A stretch of DNA of 64,000 nt. It comes from Mesorhizobium loti. Its GTDB lineage: Bacteria > Pseudomonadota > Alphaproteobacteria > Rhizobiales > Rhizobiaceae. The notes beneath the pieces were generated by a model. That model saw only the letters and a list, made by a program, of their open reading frames with translations. It did not search any database and had not been told where the DNA came from. Within the stretch, counting starts at the first letter, position 1, and every line of letters starts with the position of its first letter. Position numbers and translations under genes: made by a program. Positions 34,378 to 44,195 of this stretch are shown piece by piece. The stretch lies in the NCBI GenBank assembly GCA_002356515.1, contig AP017605.1:2108001-2172000 (forward strand). The letters run 5' to 3'.

Positions 34378-36395
34378 TTTCGGGGGCCGCAGTTCTCCTG
34401 TGGGGCGTTGCCGCGCTCCTGGGGACTGCGGTGATTGCGACTGCGGGAAGCCGTAGATCGGACGCAGGAACGCGCCTGATCTATAGCCTGACACTAGGCA
34501 TATCGGCGGCCGTGCTCCTGGTTCTCGCCAGCCGCATCGCCGACGATCCCGTGACTCCGTCGACTGCCGCGCTGCCGCTTGGGCTGCCATGGATTGGCGC
34601 CCATTTCCGTCTGGACGCGCTCTCGACCTTCTTCCTCGTCGTCGTGAACTTCGGCGGCACCATGGCCAGTCTTTACGGCCTCGGCTACGGCAGACATGAG
34701 TCTGCGCCGCATCGGGTGCTGCCGTTCTTCCCTGCCTTCCTAGCCGGGATGAATCTGGTCGTGCTGGCGGATGACGCCTTCACTTTCCTGCTTTCCTGGG
34801 AATTCATGTCGCTTGCCTCCTGGGCGCTCGTCATGGCGCACCATCGCGAGCAGGACAATGCGCGGGCGGGCTACATCTATCTGGTGATGGCGAGCTTCGG
34901 CACGCTCGCGTTGCTGCTTGCCTTCGGCCTGCTGGCTGGCCCGAGCGGAAACTACACGTTCGAAGCGATGCGTGCCGCCTCTTCTACTCCGCCCGTCGCG
35001 GTTTTCGTCCTGGCTCTGATGTTGCTGGGCGCCGGCTCCAAGGCTGGCCTGGTACCGCTGCACGTATGGCTGCCACTCGCTCACCCCGCCGCGCCAAGCC
35101 ACGTCTCGGCCCTGATGAGCGGCGTCATGACCAAGGTCGCCATCTACGGCTTCATACGCGTTATTTTCGACCTGCTCGGCGAGCCGGCATGGTGGTCGGG
35201 CGTTGTCGTGCTTTTCCTGGGCGGCCTGACGGCGGTTCTCGGCATTCTTCACGCCTTGATGGAAAAGGACCTGAAGCGGCTTCTTGCCTATAGCACCATC
35301 GAAAACGTCGGTGTCATCTTCGTGAGCCTTGGCCTTGCGCTGGCCTTCAGGGCAAATGCGATGCCATCGGCCGCAGCGCTGGCGCTCACCGCCGCGCTGT
35401 TCCACGTCCTCAATCATTCCTTTTTCAAGAGCCTGCTTTTCTTCGGCGCCGGCGCCGTGCTCACCGCAACCGGCGAACGGGACATGGAGAAGCTGGGCGG
35501 TCTTATCCATAGGATGCCGCAGACCAGCTTCGTCTTTCTCGTTGGCTGCGTGGCGATCTCCTCACTTCCGCCCTTCAACGGCTTCGTCTCCGAATGGCTG
35601 GCTTTCCAGGCTGTCTTGCAAAGCCCGGATCTGCCGCAATGGGCCCTGAAGGTGATGGTGCCCGCGGTCGGCGGCCTGCTGGCGCTGTCGGCGGCGCTGG
35701 CCGCGGCCTGCTTCGTAAAGGCCTTCGGAATTACGTTTCTGGGCCGACCACGGACCTCGGCGGTGGAACACGCGCACGAAGCCGACCGCTACTCGTTGGC
35801 GGCAATGTTCATCCTTGCCGCGCTCTGTCTGCTTGCCGGCATTCTGCCGGGCTTTGTCATAGATGGCCTTTCCCCCGTGACGCTTTCGCTCATCGGCAGC
35901 CGCATGCCGGTGCAGATGGCGCAACCTTGGCTTTCGATCGCGCCAATCGCCGAGAGCCGCAGTTCCTACAACGGCCTGCTGGTGTTTGTATTCATCGCCA
36001 TTTCCGCATCCGCCGCGGTCTATGTCATCCATCGCTTCGCCTCGCACGCACTCCGTCGCGGTCCCGCCTGGGGTTGTGGCTTCGCCGATGCCGTCCCGGG
36101 CTCGCAGTACACGGGCGTCAGCTTCGCACAGCCTATCCGCCGGGTCTTCGGCACATTCGTGTTCCGCGCGACTGAAAGGGTCGAAATGCCGGCACCCGGC
36201 GATACCGGTCCGGCCCGCTTCAATCTGGAAATCCATGACGCGATCTGGGAGACGCTGTATCTGCCCATTGGCAAGGCCCTCGACTTTGCGACCGACCACC
36301 TGAATCATCTGCAGTTCCTGACGATCAGGCGCTACCTGACCCTTGTATTTCTCTTTCTCATTGTCCTGCTTTTGGTGCTCGCACTATGGCCCTGA
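34374..36395 (+). CDS. hyfB: hydrogenase-4 component B-like, NuoL/M-type antiporter subunit
   Basis: This 673-residue protein is a polytopic membrane protein close in length to E. coli HyfB. It has the proton-pumping core of the NuoL/NuoM/MrpA family: FTFLLSWEFMSLASWALVM with its Glu, and GAGSKAGLVPLHVWLPLAHP with its Lys. MEKDLKRLLAYSTIENVGVI and FHVLNHSFFKSLLFFGAGAV also match. It starts with GTG after GAGGAG. It should translocate ions using energy from the peripheral subunits encoded downstream. Confidence 0.92.
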   Translation: MISGAAVLLWGVAALLGTAVIATAGSRRSDAGTRLIYSLTLGISAAVLLVLASRIADDPVTPSTAALPLGLPWIGAHFRLDALSTFFLVVVNFGGTMASLYGLGYGRHESAPHRVLPFFPAFLAGMNLVVLADDAFTFLLSWEFMSLASWALVMAHHREQDNARAGYIYLVMASFGTLALLLAFGLLAGPSGNYTFEAMRAASSTPPVAVFVLALMLLGAGSKAGLVPLHVWLPLAHPAAPSHVSALMSGVMTKVAIYGFIRVIFDLLGEPAWWSGVVVLFLGGLTAVLGILHALMEKDLKRLLAYSTIENVGVIFVSLGLALAFRANAMPSAAALALTAALFHVLNHSFFKSLLFFGAGAVLTATGERDMEKLGGLIHRMPQTSFVFLVGCVAISSLPPFNGFVSEWLAFQAVLQSPDLPQWALKVMVPAVGGLLALSAALAAACFVKAFGITFLGRPRTSAVEHAHEADRYSLAAMFILAALCLLAGILPGFVIDGLSPVTLSLIGSRMPVQMAQPWLSIAPIAESRSSYNGLLVFVFIAISASAAVYVIHRFASHALRRGPAWGCGFADAVPGSQYTGVSFAQPIRRVFGTFVFRATERVEMPAPGDTGPARFNLEIHDAIWETLYLPIGKALDFATDHLNHLQFLTIRRYLTLVFLFLIVLLLVLALWP

Positions 36396-37342
36396 TCCTT
36401 GAGTTGGCCGTTCAGGGCGCGCAGATGTTGCTGGTGCTTTTGCTGGCACCGCTCCTGACCGGCTTCGTCCGCAAGGTGAAGGCAAGGCTGTTGCGGCGCC
36501 AGGGCCCTCCTCTCATCCAGCCCTATCGCGATCTCTTGCGGCTGATGCGCAAGGAGGTCGTTCTGGCCGACAATGCATCCTGGCTGTTTCGCGTCATACC
36601 CTATCTGATTTTCGCCTTCACCTGGGTCGCCGCCGCGCTCATCCCGACATTCGCCACCGGCCTCGAGTTCAGTTGGACCGCCGATCTCATAGCGATCGTG
36701 GCGCTGCTTGGAAGCGCACGGTTCTTCCTTGCGCTGGCGGCGATGGACGTCGGCACGAGCTTTGGCGGCATCGGCGCCAGCCGCGAGGTGATGATCGCTT
36801 CCCTGGCCGAGCCCGCCATGCTCCTGATCGTGTTCAGCCTGGCACTCGTTGCCGGAGCGACGCAACTGTCCACGGTGGCGGCTTTCATGGGCTCGCCGCA
36901 GGTTGGCCTGCGGGTATCGCTCGGAATGTCACTGATCGCTCTCGTCATGGTGGCAATCGCGGAAAATGCCCGTGTACCGGTGGACAACCCGGCGACGCAT
37001 CTGGAGCTGACCATGATCCACGAGGCGATGGTCCTGGAATATTCCGGTCGCCATCTGGCGATGATCGATTTCGCGGCCTTCCTGAAGCTTCTGCTCTACG
37101 TCTCGCTGATTTCCTGTGTCTTCGTTCCCTGGGGGCTCGTGACCACCGGGGCCGGGCCCTGGGCCTATGTTCTGGGCGTCATTTTCTACATCTGCAAGCT
37201 TGCCGCGAGCGGCGTTCTCCTCGCCTTGTTCGAGACTGCCATCGCCAAGATGCGTGTCTTCCGCGTCCCGGATTTCCTCGGGGCAGCGCTCATGCTGGCC
37301 CTGCTTGCCACGCTCCTGCGGTTCGTCTCGAGGAGCCTCTGA
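36386..37342 (+). CDS. hyfC: hydrogenase-4 component C-like, NuoH-type membrane anchor
   Basis: This 318-residue protein overlaps hyfB by 10 nt. It has the NuoH/HyfC features: GFVRKVKARLLRRQGPPLIQ near the N-terminus, VLADNASWLFRVIPY, GTSFGGIGASREVMI and the acidic loop ENARVPVDNPATHLELTMIHEAM. Acidic residues in this loop face the quinone- or proton-channel entry in complex I relatives. It anchors the soluble HyfG/HyfI-like arm to the membrane. Confidence 0.92.
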   Translation: MALILELAVQGAQMLLVLLLAPLLTGFVRKVKARLLRRQGPPLIQPYRDLLRLMRKEVVLADNASWLFRVIPYLIFAFTWVAAALIPTFATGLEFSWTADLIAIVALLGSARFFLALAAMDVGTSFGGIGASREVMIASLAEPAMLLIVFSLALVAGATQLSTVAAFMGSPQVGLRVSLGMSLIALVMVAIAENARVPVDNPATHLELTMIHEAMVLEYSGRHLAMIDFAAFLKLLLYVSLISCVFVPWGLVTTGAGPWAYVLGVIFYICKLAASGVLLALFETAIAKMRVFRVPDFLGAALMLALLATLLRFVSRSL

Positions 37343-38004
37343 TGAACGGCCTCACCTTCGACATCGCTCATCTGCTGGCCGGTGGCCTGGTGCTGGTCAG
37401 TTTCATGATGCTGTACCAGGATCGCCTCTTTGCACTGATCAACGTTTTTGCGGTTCATGCCATCGTCCTCGCCCTGTCGGTGGCTTGGCAGGCCTACATC
37501 CAGGACGCGCATCATCTCTACGTCACGGCGGCGATTGCCCTCATTTTCAAGGCGATCATCATTCCCGTCGGGCTTCATCGCATCATTCAGCGGCTCGGCA
37601 TCCATCGCGATATCGAGACGGCGGTCGGGATCGGTTCGACCATGCTCGCGGGAATAGGGCTGGTGACCCTGTCCATGGTCCTGATGCTGAGGGTCACCCC
37701 CTACGCCGCCCCCCTCGCCCGCGAGGACCTGGCCTTCGCGCTGTCCATAATACTGCTGGGCCTGCTGGTGATGGTCACCCGGCGGAATGCCGTCAGCCAG
37801 GTGGTGGGATTCATGTCGCTCGAGAACGGCCTGGTCCTTGCCGCCACGGGGGCCAAGGGCATGCCGCTGGTCGTCGAGATCAGTGTCGCCTTCTCGATCC
37901 TCATCGCCTTCATCGTCATCGGTGTCTTCCTGTTCCGCATCCGCGAGAGGTTCGACTCGGTCGATGTCGGCGCGCTCGACGACTACAGGGGAGAACACCG
38001 TTGA
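37342..38004 (+). CDS. hyfE: hydrogenase-4 component E-like membrane protein
   Basis: This 220-residue protein begins at an ATG overlapping the hyfC stop by one base. It has about seven hydrophobic segments, with a NuoK-like part near the C-terminus (GLLVMVTRRNAVSQVVGFMS then LENGLVLAA with its Glu). The last helix is followed by IRERFDSVDVGALDDYRGEH. It belongs to the ion-pumping arm of the complex. Confidence 0.9.
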   Translation: MNGLTFDIAHLLAGGLVLVSFMMLYQDRLFALINVFAVHAIVLALSVAWQAYIQDAHHLYVTAAIALIFKAIIIPVGLHRIIQRLGIHRDIETAVGIGSTMLAGIGLVTLSMVLMLRVTPYAAPLAREDLAFALSIILLGLLVMVTRRNAVSQVVGFMSLENGLVLAATGAKGMPLVVEISVAFSILIAFIVIGVFLFRIRERFDSVDVGALDDYRGEHR

Positions 38005-39452
38005 CCGCGTTTTCCCTCGATGCGGTGGCCGCCATTTTGCTGATACCAGTCGTCGCAGCCGCGCTTCTGGCGGCGCTGCCGAATTATCGGCTGGCGGCTG
38101 GCCTCAATGTCGCCGCGAGCTTGCTGACCTTGCTCGCCGCAATATCGCTTTTCGTCACGGTTCGGCCACCGCCCGGTCAATACCTGCTCGTCGACGATCT
38201 CAATATCGTCTTCATCGTGCTCAACACGTTCGTCGGCTTCACGACCAGTGTCTTCAGCGCCTCCTACATTGCGCATGAGCTGGACACCGGACGGCTGACC
38301 GCGCCGAACCTCCGTTTCTACCACGCGATGTACCAGATCATGATGTTCGGCATGAACCTGGCGTTCGTGTCGAACAATATCGGCTTGATGTGGGTGGCGG
38401 TGGAGCTTGCCACGCTGACCACCGTGCTCATGGTCGGCATCTACCGCACGCACGAGGCGCTGGAGGCGGCCTGGAAGTATTTCATACTCGGCAGCGTCGG
38501 CATTGCGCTTGCCCTCTTCGGCACCATCCTCGTCTACATGGCCGCGCAGCCGGTTGTTGGCGAAGGCACGAATGCCATGGTCTGGACAGTGCTTATCGAG
38601 CACGCAGCGCGCTTCGACCCGGCTTTGCTCAACGTTGCCTTCGTCTTCCTGCTGCTCGGCTACGGCACGAAGGTTGGCCTTGCACCCTTGCATGCCTGGC
38701 TGCCCGACGCGCACGCGGAAGGCCCTACGCCGATTTCCGCGGTGCTGTCGGGCTTGCTGTTGAACGTCGCGCTCTATGCCGTGCTGCGCTTCAAGCTGTT
38801 GCTTGCCGCAAGTCCGGAGGCGATCTCGCCCGGGCCATTGATGATCACGATGGGGCTGACGTCGCTTGTTTTCGCAGCTTTCATGCTTTACCGCCGCCGC
38901 GACATCAAACGTCTGTTCGCATATTCCTCCATCGAGCACATGGGCATCATCGTGTTCGCTTTCGGCATGGGTGGCCCGCTCGCCAATTTTGCCGGACTGC
39001 TGCACATGGTCATGCACAGCCTGACCAAGTCGGCGATCTTTTTTACGGTCGGCCACATCGCTCAGATCAAGGGAACACAGAACATTGCCGAGATCCGGGG
39101 GTTGACGGAAACGCATCCGGGGCTTGGCTGGGCGCTCGTCATCGGCGTCGTTGCCATTGCCGGCCTCCCTCCGCTCGGCATCTTCATGAGCGAATTCCTG
39201 GTCGTGAGTTCGACATTTGCAAGGCACCCCCTTTTGGCGATGCCGCTGGTGTTCGGGATTTTGCTCGCTTTCGGCGCCCTGCTGCTTCGGTTGACCGGCA
39301 TCGCATTCGGCGAACCGCGCGGCAGCACCGCGCCCGCCGAGGCCTCCTACGTTCCGATGTATTCCCACTTGGCGCTGGTATTTGCCGCCGGCATCTATCT
39401 GCCACCACCGCTGGTCATATGGTTCCAGCATGTCGCCAACCTGCTAGGATGA
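38001..39452 (+). CDS. hyfF: hydrogenase-4 component F-like, second NuoL/N-type antiporter subunit
   Basis: This 483-residue protein starts with TTG overlapping the hyfE stop (TTGA). It carries MWVAVELATLTTVLMVGIYR, LGYGTKVGLAPLHAWLPDAH with its Lys, RRRDIKRLFAYSSIEHMGII, and HSLTKSAIFFTVGHIAQIKG. These are the NuoN/HyfF landmarks. A second antiporter-type subunit beside HyfB means the complex could move more than one ion per cycle. No hyfD-like third antiporter gene is present. Confidence 0.92.
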   Translation: MTAFSLDAVAAILLIPVVAAALLAALPNYRLAAGLNVAASLLTLLAAISLFVTVRPPPGQYLLVDDLNIVFIVLNTFVGFTTSVFSASYIAHELDTGRLTAPNLRFYHAMYQIMMFGMNLAFVSNNIGLMWVAVELATLTTVLMVGIYRTHEALEAAWKYFILGSVGIALALFGTILVYMAAQPVVGEGTNAMVWTVLIEHAARFDPALLNVAFVFLLLGYGTKVGLAPLHAWLPDAHAEGPTPISAVLSGLLLNVALYAVLRFKLLLAASPEAISPGPLMITMGLTSLVFAAFMLYRRRDIKRLFAYSSIEHMGIIVFAFGMGGPLANFAGLLHMVMHSLTKSAIFFTVGHIAQIKGTQNIAEIRGLTETHPGLGWALVIGVVAIAGLPPLGIFMSEFLVVSSTFARHPLLAMPLVFGILLAFGALLLRLTGIAFGEPRGSTAPAEASYVPMYSHLALVFAAGIYLPPPLVIWFQHVANLLG

Positions 39453-39471
39453 CGCGGACGGAAGAAAAAAC

Positions 39472-40989
39472 ATGCCCGCATTGATCGATCTCGTCCTTAC
39501 TGGCAAACGTGTGGACAACCATTTCCCGTGGTCGCGCGCAGTGGTAACCCCGAAAAAATGGAGCTTTGCCGTCGAGCAGCTGGCTGAGGGTCACTGGAGC
39601 TTGCTCGGTCTCTGGGGCGAGCCAGGCACCGTCCACATGGCACTCCTCGACGAGGCCGCCGGGGACATCGGCGTTGTCAGCCTGGTATGTCCCGATGGAC
39701 GTTACCCGTCGGTCGGCCGGCTGCATTCGCCCGCATTGCGCCTCGAACGTGCGGCCGCGGACCTGTTCGGGCTCTTGCCACAAGGCGCGCCCGATACCCG
39801 GCCGTGGCTTGATCATGGCCATTGGGGCGTCAGCTATCCGCTGAGTGCGCGCGTCCGGACGTCTGCTGCGACGGCGTCCCCCTACCATTTTCTGCCTGTC
39901 GAGGGGGAAAGCCTGCATCAGATTCCGGTCGGGCCCGTGCATGCCGGCATCATCGAGCCAGGGCATTTTCGGTTTACAGCGAGCGGCGAAACGATCGTCC
40001 GGCTGGAGGAACGCCTCGGATACACGCACAAGGGCATAGAAGGCCTGATGGCGGGGTCCGATATCGACCGAGCCGCCAAACTGGCGGGCAGAATCTCCGG
40101 TGACAGTACCGTAGCGTATTCGCTGGCATTTGCACGTGCGGTCGAAGCGGCGCTGAGCGTCGAGGTTCCGCCGCGCGCGGTCTGGCTGCGAGCGCTCATG
40201 GCTGAGCTGGAGCGTCTGGCCAACCATCTGGGCGATATCGGCGCCATCTGCAATGATGCTGCCTTCGCGCTCATGCATGCCCACTGTGGTGTGCTGCGCG
40301 AGCGCGTATTGCGGGCAAGCGATGCTGCCTTCGGCCATCGTTTGATGCGCGACCGCATCGTGCCTGGAGGAGTGGCAACCTACCTGACCGACGAGGGGAC
40401 GACAGCCGTTTGGTCTCTCGTCGCAGAGATCAGGCAGCGGTTTCCTGCACTTGTCGAGCTCTACGACAACACCGCGTCGCTGCAGGATCGGACAGTCGCA
40501 ACTGGGCGGCTGAAGGTGGAACTCGCTCGACAATATCGCGCCGGAGGGTATGTCGGCCGAGCCTCCGGTCGGGACTTCGATGCGCGACGGAGTCTGGCCT
40601 ATCCTCCCTATGACGCGCTCACCTTCAATGTGCCTCTCCTCCAGGAAGGCGACGTGAACGCCCGTGTCTGGATTCGCATTCACGAAGTCGAGCAAAGCCT
40701 GTCCTTGGTCGAGCAAATCCTGCGACAGCTGCCGGGCGGACCGATCCGTGTCGACGTTGCGCAGACAAGCGGCCCGCACGAAGGCATGGCGCTCGTCGAA
40801 GGTTTCCGGGGCGACATTCTGGCCTGGCTGCGTATTGGCAAAAGCGGCCTGGTCGAGCGCTGTCACCTGCGTGATCCGTCATGGTTTCAATGGCCCCTCC
40901 TTGAGGCGGCGATCGAGGGGAACATCGTCGCCGACTTCCCGCTGTGCAACAAATCGTTCAATTGCTCTTATTCGGGCCATGATCTTTGA
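39472..40989 (+). CDS. hyfG: hydrogenase-4 large-subunit-like (NuoC-NuoD fusion) lacking [NiFe] ligands
   Basis: This 505-residue protein joins a NuoC-like domain (about 1-145, with YPLSARVRTSA at the junction) to a NuoD/HycE-like domain. Where group 4 [NiFe] hydrogenases have the proximal CGxC, this protein has AGRISGDSTVAYSLAFARAV. At the C-terminus, where they have DPCxxC, it has PLCNKSFNCSYSGHDL, which contains no CxxC. It therefore cannot hold a normal [NiFe] centre. The GYTHKGIEGLM and LERLANHLGDIGAI segments near the quinone or active-site cavity are kept. It should be a redox-linked scaffold subunit with an unknown reaction. Confidence 0.9.
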   Translation: MPALIDLVLTGKRVDNHFPWSRAVVTPKKWSFAVEQLAEGHWSLLGLWGEPGTVHMALLDEAAGDIGVVSLVCPDGRYPSVGRLHSPALRLERAAADLFGLLPQGAPDTRPWLDHGHWGVSYPLSARVRTSAATASPYHFLPVEGESLHQIPVGPVHAGIIEPGHFRFTASGETIVRLEERLGYTHKGIEGLMAGSDIDRAAKLAGRISGDSTVAYSLAFARAVEAALSVEVPPRAVWLRALMAELERLANHLGDIGAICNDAAFALMHAHCGVLRERVLRASDAAFGHRLMRDRIVPGGVATYLTDEGTTAVWSLVAEIRQRFPALVELYDNTASLQDRTVATGRLKVELARQYRAGGYVGRASGRDFDARRSLAYPPYDALTFNVPLLQEGDVNARVWIRIHEVEQSLSLVEQILRQLPGGPIRVDVAQTSGPHEGMALVEGFRGDILAWLRIGKSGLVERCHLRDPSWFQWPLLEAAIEGNIVADFPLCNKSFNCSYSGHDL

Positions 40990-41001
40990 AGGCACGCCGT
41001 C

Positions 41002-41541
41002 ATGCGCAAGCTTCTTTTTGAAAGCCTGATACGCCCCGCTCTCACCGAGCGTCCGCCGTTGGCTAGCAACGCCGCGGTCGACGAACTTGCACGCGCCCTC
41101 GATGGGGCTGCTCGCAAGCGATTGGGGCGAAGCCTGGCGATCCGGGCGGTCGACGCCGGTTCCTGCAACGGCTGCGAACTTGAGATGAACGCGCTCAACA
41201 ACGCTTTCTACGATATCGAGCGTTTTGGAATCCGGTTCGTCGCCTCGCCGCGCCATGCCGATGTACTGCTTGTCACCGGCCCGGTCACAAAAAACATGCG
41301 CGAGGCATTGAAGCGGACCTACGACGCAACGCCCAACCCCAAATGGGTTGTCGCACTCGGAGATTGCGCCAGGGACGGCGGCTGTTTCGCTGGCAGCTAT
41401 GCCGTGGTGCGCGGAGTGTCGGAGGTGGTGCCCGTCGACCTGCACATTCCAGGCTGCCCGCCGCCGCCAATCGAAATTCTGAGGGGCTTGCTCGCCTTAC
41501 TTGAGCAAGTGAATTCAACGGCTGGCGTTGCTCAAGGCTGA
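41002..41541 (+). CDS. hyfI: hydrogenase-4 small-subunit-like, NuoB-type [4Fe-4S] protein
   Basis: This 179-residue protein has four cluster ligands placed as in NuoB: Cys55 and Cys58 in GSCNGCELEMNAL, Cys122 in GDCARDGGCF, and Cys152 in HIPGCPPPPIEI. The N2-type cluster is therefore intact although the partner large subunit has lost its metal site. It is 12 nt from hyfG. No HyfA/HyfH ferredoxin, formate dehydrogenase or hyp maturation gene is found around it, so the electron donor must be encoded elsewhere. Confidence 0.92.
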   Translation: MRKLLFESLIRPALTERPPLASNAAVDELARALDGAARKRLGRSLAIRAVDAGSCNGCELEMNALNNAFYDIERFGIRFVASPRHADVLLVTGPVTKNMREALKRTYDATPNPKWVVALGDCARDGGCFAGSYAVVRGVSEVVPVDLHIPGCPPPPIEILRGLLALLEQVNSTAGVAQG

Positions 41542-41869
41542 ATATCGACGTGGAGGCTCTTCGGGGGCCGCTTTGTTGATGCAGCCAAGCGGCTAGGGAC
41601 TACCAGCCGCGCGCAGATAGCTTCCGCTGCTCCTCACCGAACCGATGCGTTCCGCAGTGAACCCTAGTGAACACGTCAGCGAGATAGCCCCGGCAGTCTC
41701 TGGTGCGGCCAAGCGAGCTCTATGAGCTGGCCGATCATCTGAAACCACAGGCGCAATAGGCGCGCGGTCAGCCTGTGTCCATGTGGTTCGAAGCGCATGC
41801 GGCATCATGCTAGGCAGTGGATATCTAGCCGTTTAACCATCGAGTATCATGTATTATACATTATCATTA
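41542..41869. other. intergenic, no gene supported
   Basis: About 330 nt after hyfI hold no convincing reading frame. The last 50 nt are AT-rich and probably contain the promoter of the DUF983 gene. Confidence 0.5.
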
Positions 41870-42256
41870 ATGGACAAAGGAAGTGACAGATTTGCACGGC
41901 CGACCCTGCCAGTCGCCCCTTTCACGAGGCTTGGTGGGCCGATGCCCAATTGTGGTCAGGGGAAATTGTATCGCACCTACCAGAAGCAGGTGGAGCGTTG
42001 CGCAGTTTGTGGAGAACGCTTTGGTGACATAGCATCTGATGACGCGGCGCCTTGGTTCACTGTCCTCATAGCGGGCGTCTTTGCAGCGCCTCTGTATTTC
42101 TTGTTCCAAGAGCTTCTTCTGTTATACTTCGCCGTCACAATGATATTGATCTCTCTTATCATTGTGGCGCTGATACTGCTTTTGTTACCCCGCATAAAAG
42201 GTGCTTTGATCAGCGCATTCTGGTTTTCGCGGCTTGAAAACGACGAGCCGAGATGA
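41870..42256 (+). CDS. DUF983 family membrane protein
   Basis: This 128-residue protein has a short zinc-knuckle-like N-terminus (PNCGQGKLY and CAVCGERFGD), the DUF983 segment SDDAAPWFTVLIAGVF and two hydrophobic helices ending in FWFSRLENDEP. In most family members the first knuckle is CPxCGxGKLF. Here the first Cys is replaced (GPMPNCGQG), so the metal site may be weakened. A start seven codons upstream is also open. Function of the family is unknown. Confidence 0.75.
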   Translation: MDKGSDRFARPTLPVAPFTRLGGPMPNCGQGKLYRTYQKQVERCAVCGERFGDIASDDAAPWFTVLIAGVFAAPLYFLFQELLLLYFAVTMILISLIIVALILLLLPRIKGALISAFWFSRLENDEPR

Positions 42257-42350
42257 ACACTTTACTGATCACAATTGCGCGTTTCCACAGGCTGTCGCGA
42301 TGGTCGATGACTGTTGCAGTGCAGAGCAGTCGTAATTAGGAGACCGAAAT

Positions 42351-42623
42351 GTGATTAGCGCTTCGCAGATTTGCGCAGCCCGGGCATTGCTTGGAATTGA
42401 CCAGAAAAGCCTGGCTGAGCGTGCCGGCATTTCGCTGTCAGCCATCCAACGAATGGAAGCCGGCGAGAGCGATCTACCGGGCGCGTTCGACATGCAGAAG
42501 AATGTCGTAATCGCCCTCAGGGCAGCAGGGATCGAGCTGATTGGCGATCATGAGCGCAGTGGCGGCGGAGGCCGAGGTGTGCGCCTGGCGCATCCTGTCG
42601 GTATGGCAGGCCGGACACATTGA
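42351..42623 (+). CDS. small XRE-type helix-turn-helix protein (paralogue 3)
   Basis: This 90-residue protein starts with GTG after AGGAGACC. It reads MISASQICAARALLGIDQKS with the HTH LAERAGISLSAIQRMEAG, then VVIALRAAGIELIGD and GGGGRGVRLAHP. It is the most diverged of the three paralogues: the VDSLMK segment became FDMQKN. The following stretch holds only a broken gene, so any original partner may be lost. Confidence 0.83.
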   Translation: MISASQICAARALLGIDQKSLAERAGISLSAIQRMEAGESDLPGAFDMQKNVVIALRAAGIELIGDHERSGGGGRGVRLAHPVGMAGRTH

Positions 42624-43081
42624 TGTCAGCTCCAAATCCGATCGTCACACTTCCAGCGCTATAGCATGAGGAACGCGAATGCAGCCCTTGTGTCCGACCA
42701 GGGACGAACCTGATAGGCGTGTGGCTCCGGATAATCTCGCGATCGACCCAAGCCGGACTGGGCTTCGCTGCGGCTCTTAGCGATAATGGAATCACTGTGA
42801 TCCTATCGATGTCCGCTTTTTGATAAATAAAACCATTGATTGGAATGCCGGATATTGGCCCTAATCGAAGATCTGCTGTACCGACTTTGGTGTGCCGTTT
42901 CGAGGTCCATGCCTCCGAAAATATCTTGCAAGAAGTGATTTCTGCTCTACTCAGTGGCGGTCAGCTGATTGTGCACGCGCACGGCAACTGCGAGCGAGGC
43001 ATCACCTACCAACACAGCAGCCAAACCAAGACGATGTGAGCCACGCCAATTCTGCACCACGCTGTGTTTTGGGCGTCTGAA
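42624..43081. other. intergenic, no gene supported
   Basis: This stretch of about 460 nt holds only short frames without recognisable protein features. It separates the XRE-like gene from a broken ATPase gene. Confidence 0.45.
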
Positions 43082-43404
<323 letters not shown>

Positions 43405-43538
43405 GGCTCGCTCACGCCGGCTTCGTCAACCTCCGCTTCTATCTGGTCACCGACAGCCTTGGCCTTGCCGGCGCCGGAGAGCGTTTTCCCTCTGGCGGAA
43501 GTGCCGCCTGGAGCAGCGTCAGGTTTTTCCTGAGGACT

Positions 43539-43799
43539 TCAATCGAGAATTCGATCTTGGTGACCAGACCAGGATAGGCTGGGCGATCCTTCTTGCAACG
43601 AGATTGTCAACTCTTGGATTTGCTCCCCGGCCATTTCAAGTCGTCCCGACATCCGCTCGGAATATACGTGCACCAAGAACCCCACCTGTGCGGCTTCAAT
43701 GAGCCGCTGCCGACGACGCCGCTGGCGTTCTGCTGGGGACATCGGAGCGCTGCCCTTAAGTGGGCGGCCTCGTTTCCGTTTGAGCTCGCCCTCGGCCAT
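43539..43799 (-). CDS. small basic protein with AT-hook-like motif, possibly frameshifted
   Basis: This 86-residue protein contains KRKRGRPLKGSAPMSPAERQ followed by a basic run, a plausible DNA-binding start seen in many small plasmid- and phage-borne proteins. Downstream on the same strand another frame continues LVTKIEFSIEVLRKNLTLLQ and ends near 43447, which looks more natural than the present C-terminus. The gene may therefore have suffered a frameshift around 43600. Function unknown. Confidence 0.45.
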   Translation of the reverse strand: MAEGELKRKRGRPLKGSAPMSPAERQRRRRQRLIEAAQVGFLVHVYSERMSGRLEMAGEQIQELTISLQEGSPSLSWSGHQDRILD

Positions 43800-44195
43800 G
43801 GTGTCCTCGTTATTATTGTGCGTCACGAAAACTGAATTTGATGACGCCGACTGTCAAGAAGTGGCCTGACAAGGACTCCGCTCCACGAACGTCGTTGAGA
43901 ATATAGGCTTGCCTTTCCGGTAAGGATTCAAACTGACAGTCATTCACGTCTAGAAATGATCTGCTTGCGCCATGAGCGGCTCCTCAGGAACTAGGTATCG
44001 AATGACCGCAGTTGGGCCGTTTGCGGACCGGCTGCTTCAGGCGGCAAATCTTCAAAGCCGGACATTACGGTCACCGTGAGCATTGTCGTGACCTGACCCG
44101 ATGCTGCCGTTCAGTCTCACGATCAGGAAGGTCCTAGAATGCGAGAAAAGGCGACATGGGATCGCGACAGAAAACTAAAATATCGGAACGTCGCT
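43800..44195. other. intergenic, no gene supported
   Basis: Nearly 400 nt without a recognisable gene. It lies downstream of the ferredoxin-cyclase-Rieske gene, which reads leftward into it. Confidence 0.45.

Noticed and set aside
39472..40989. Active [NiFe] hydrogenase or formate hydrogenlyase large subunit
   Set aside because: Neither CxxC pair needed for the metal centre is present, and no maturation or formate dehydrogenase genes are nearby.
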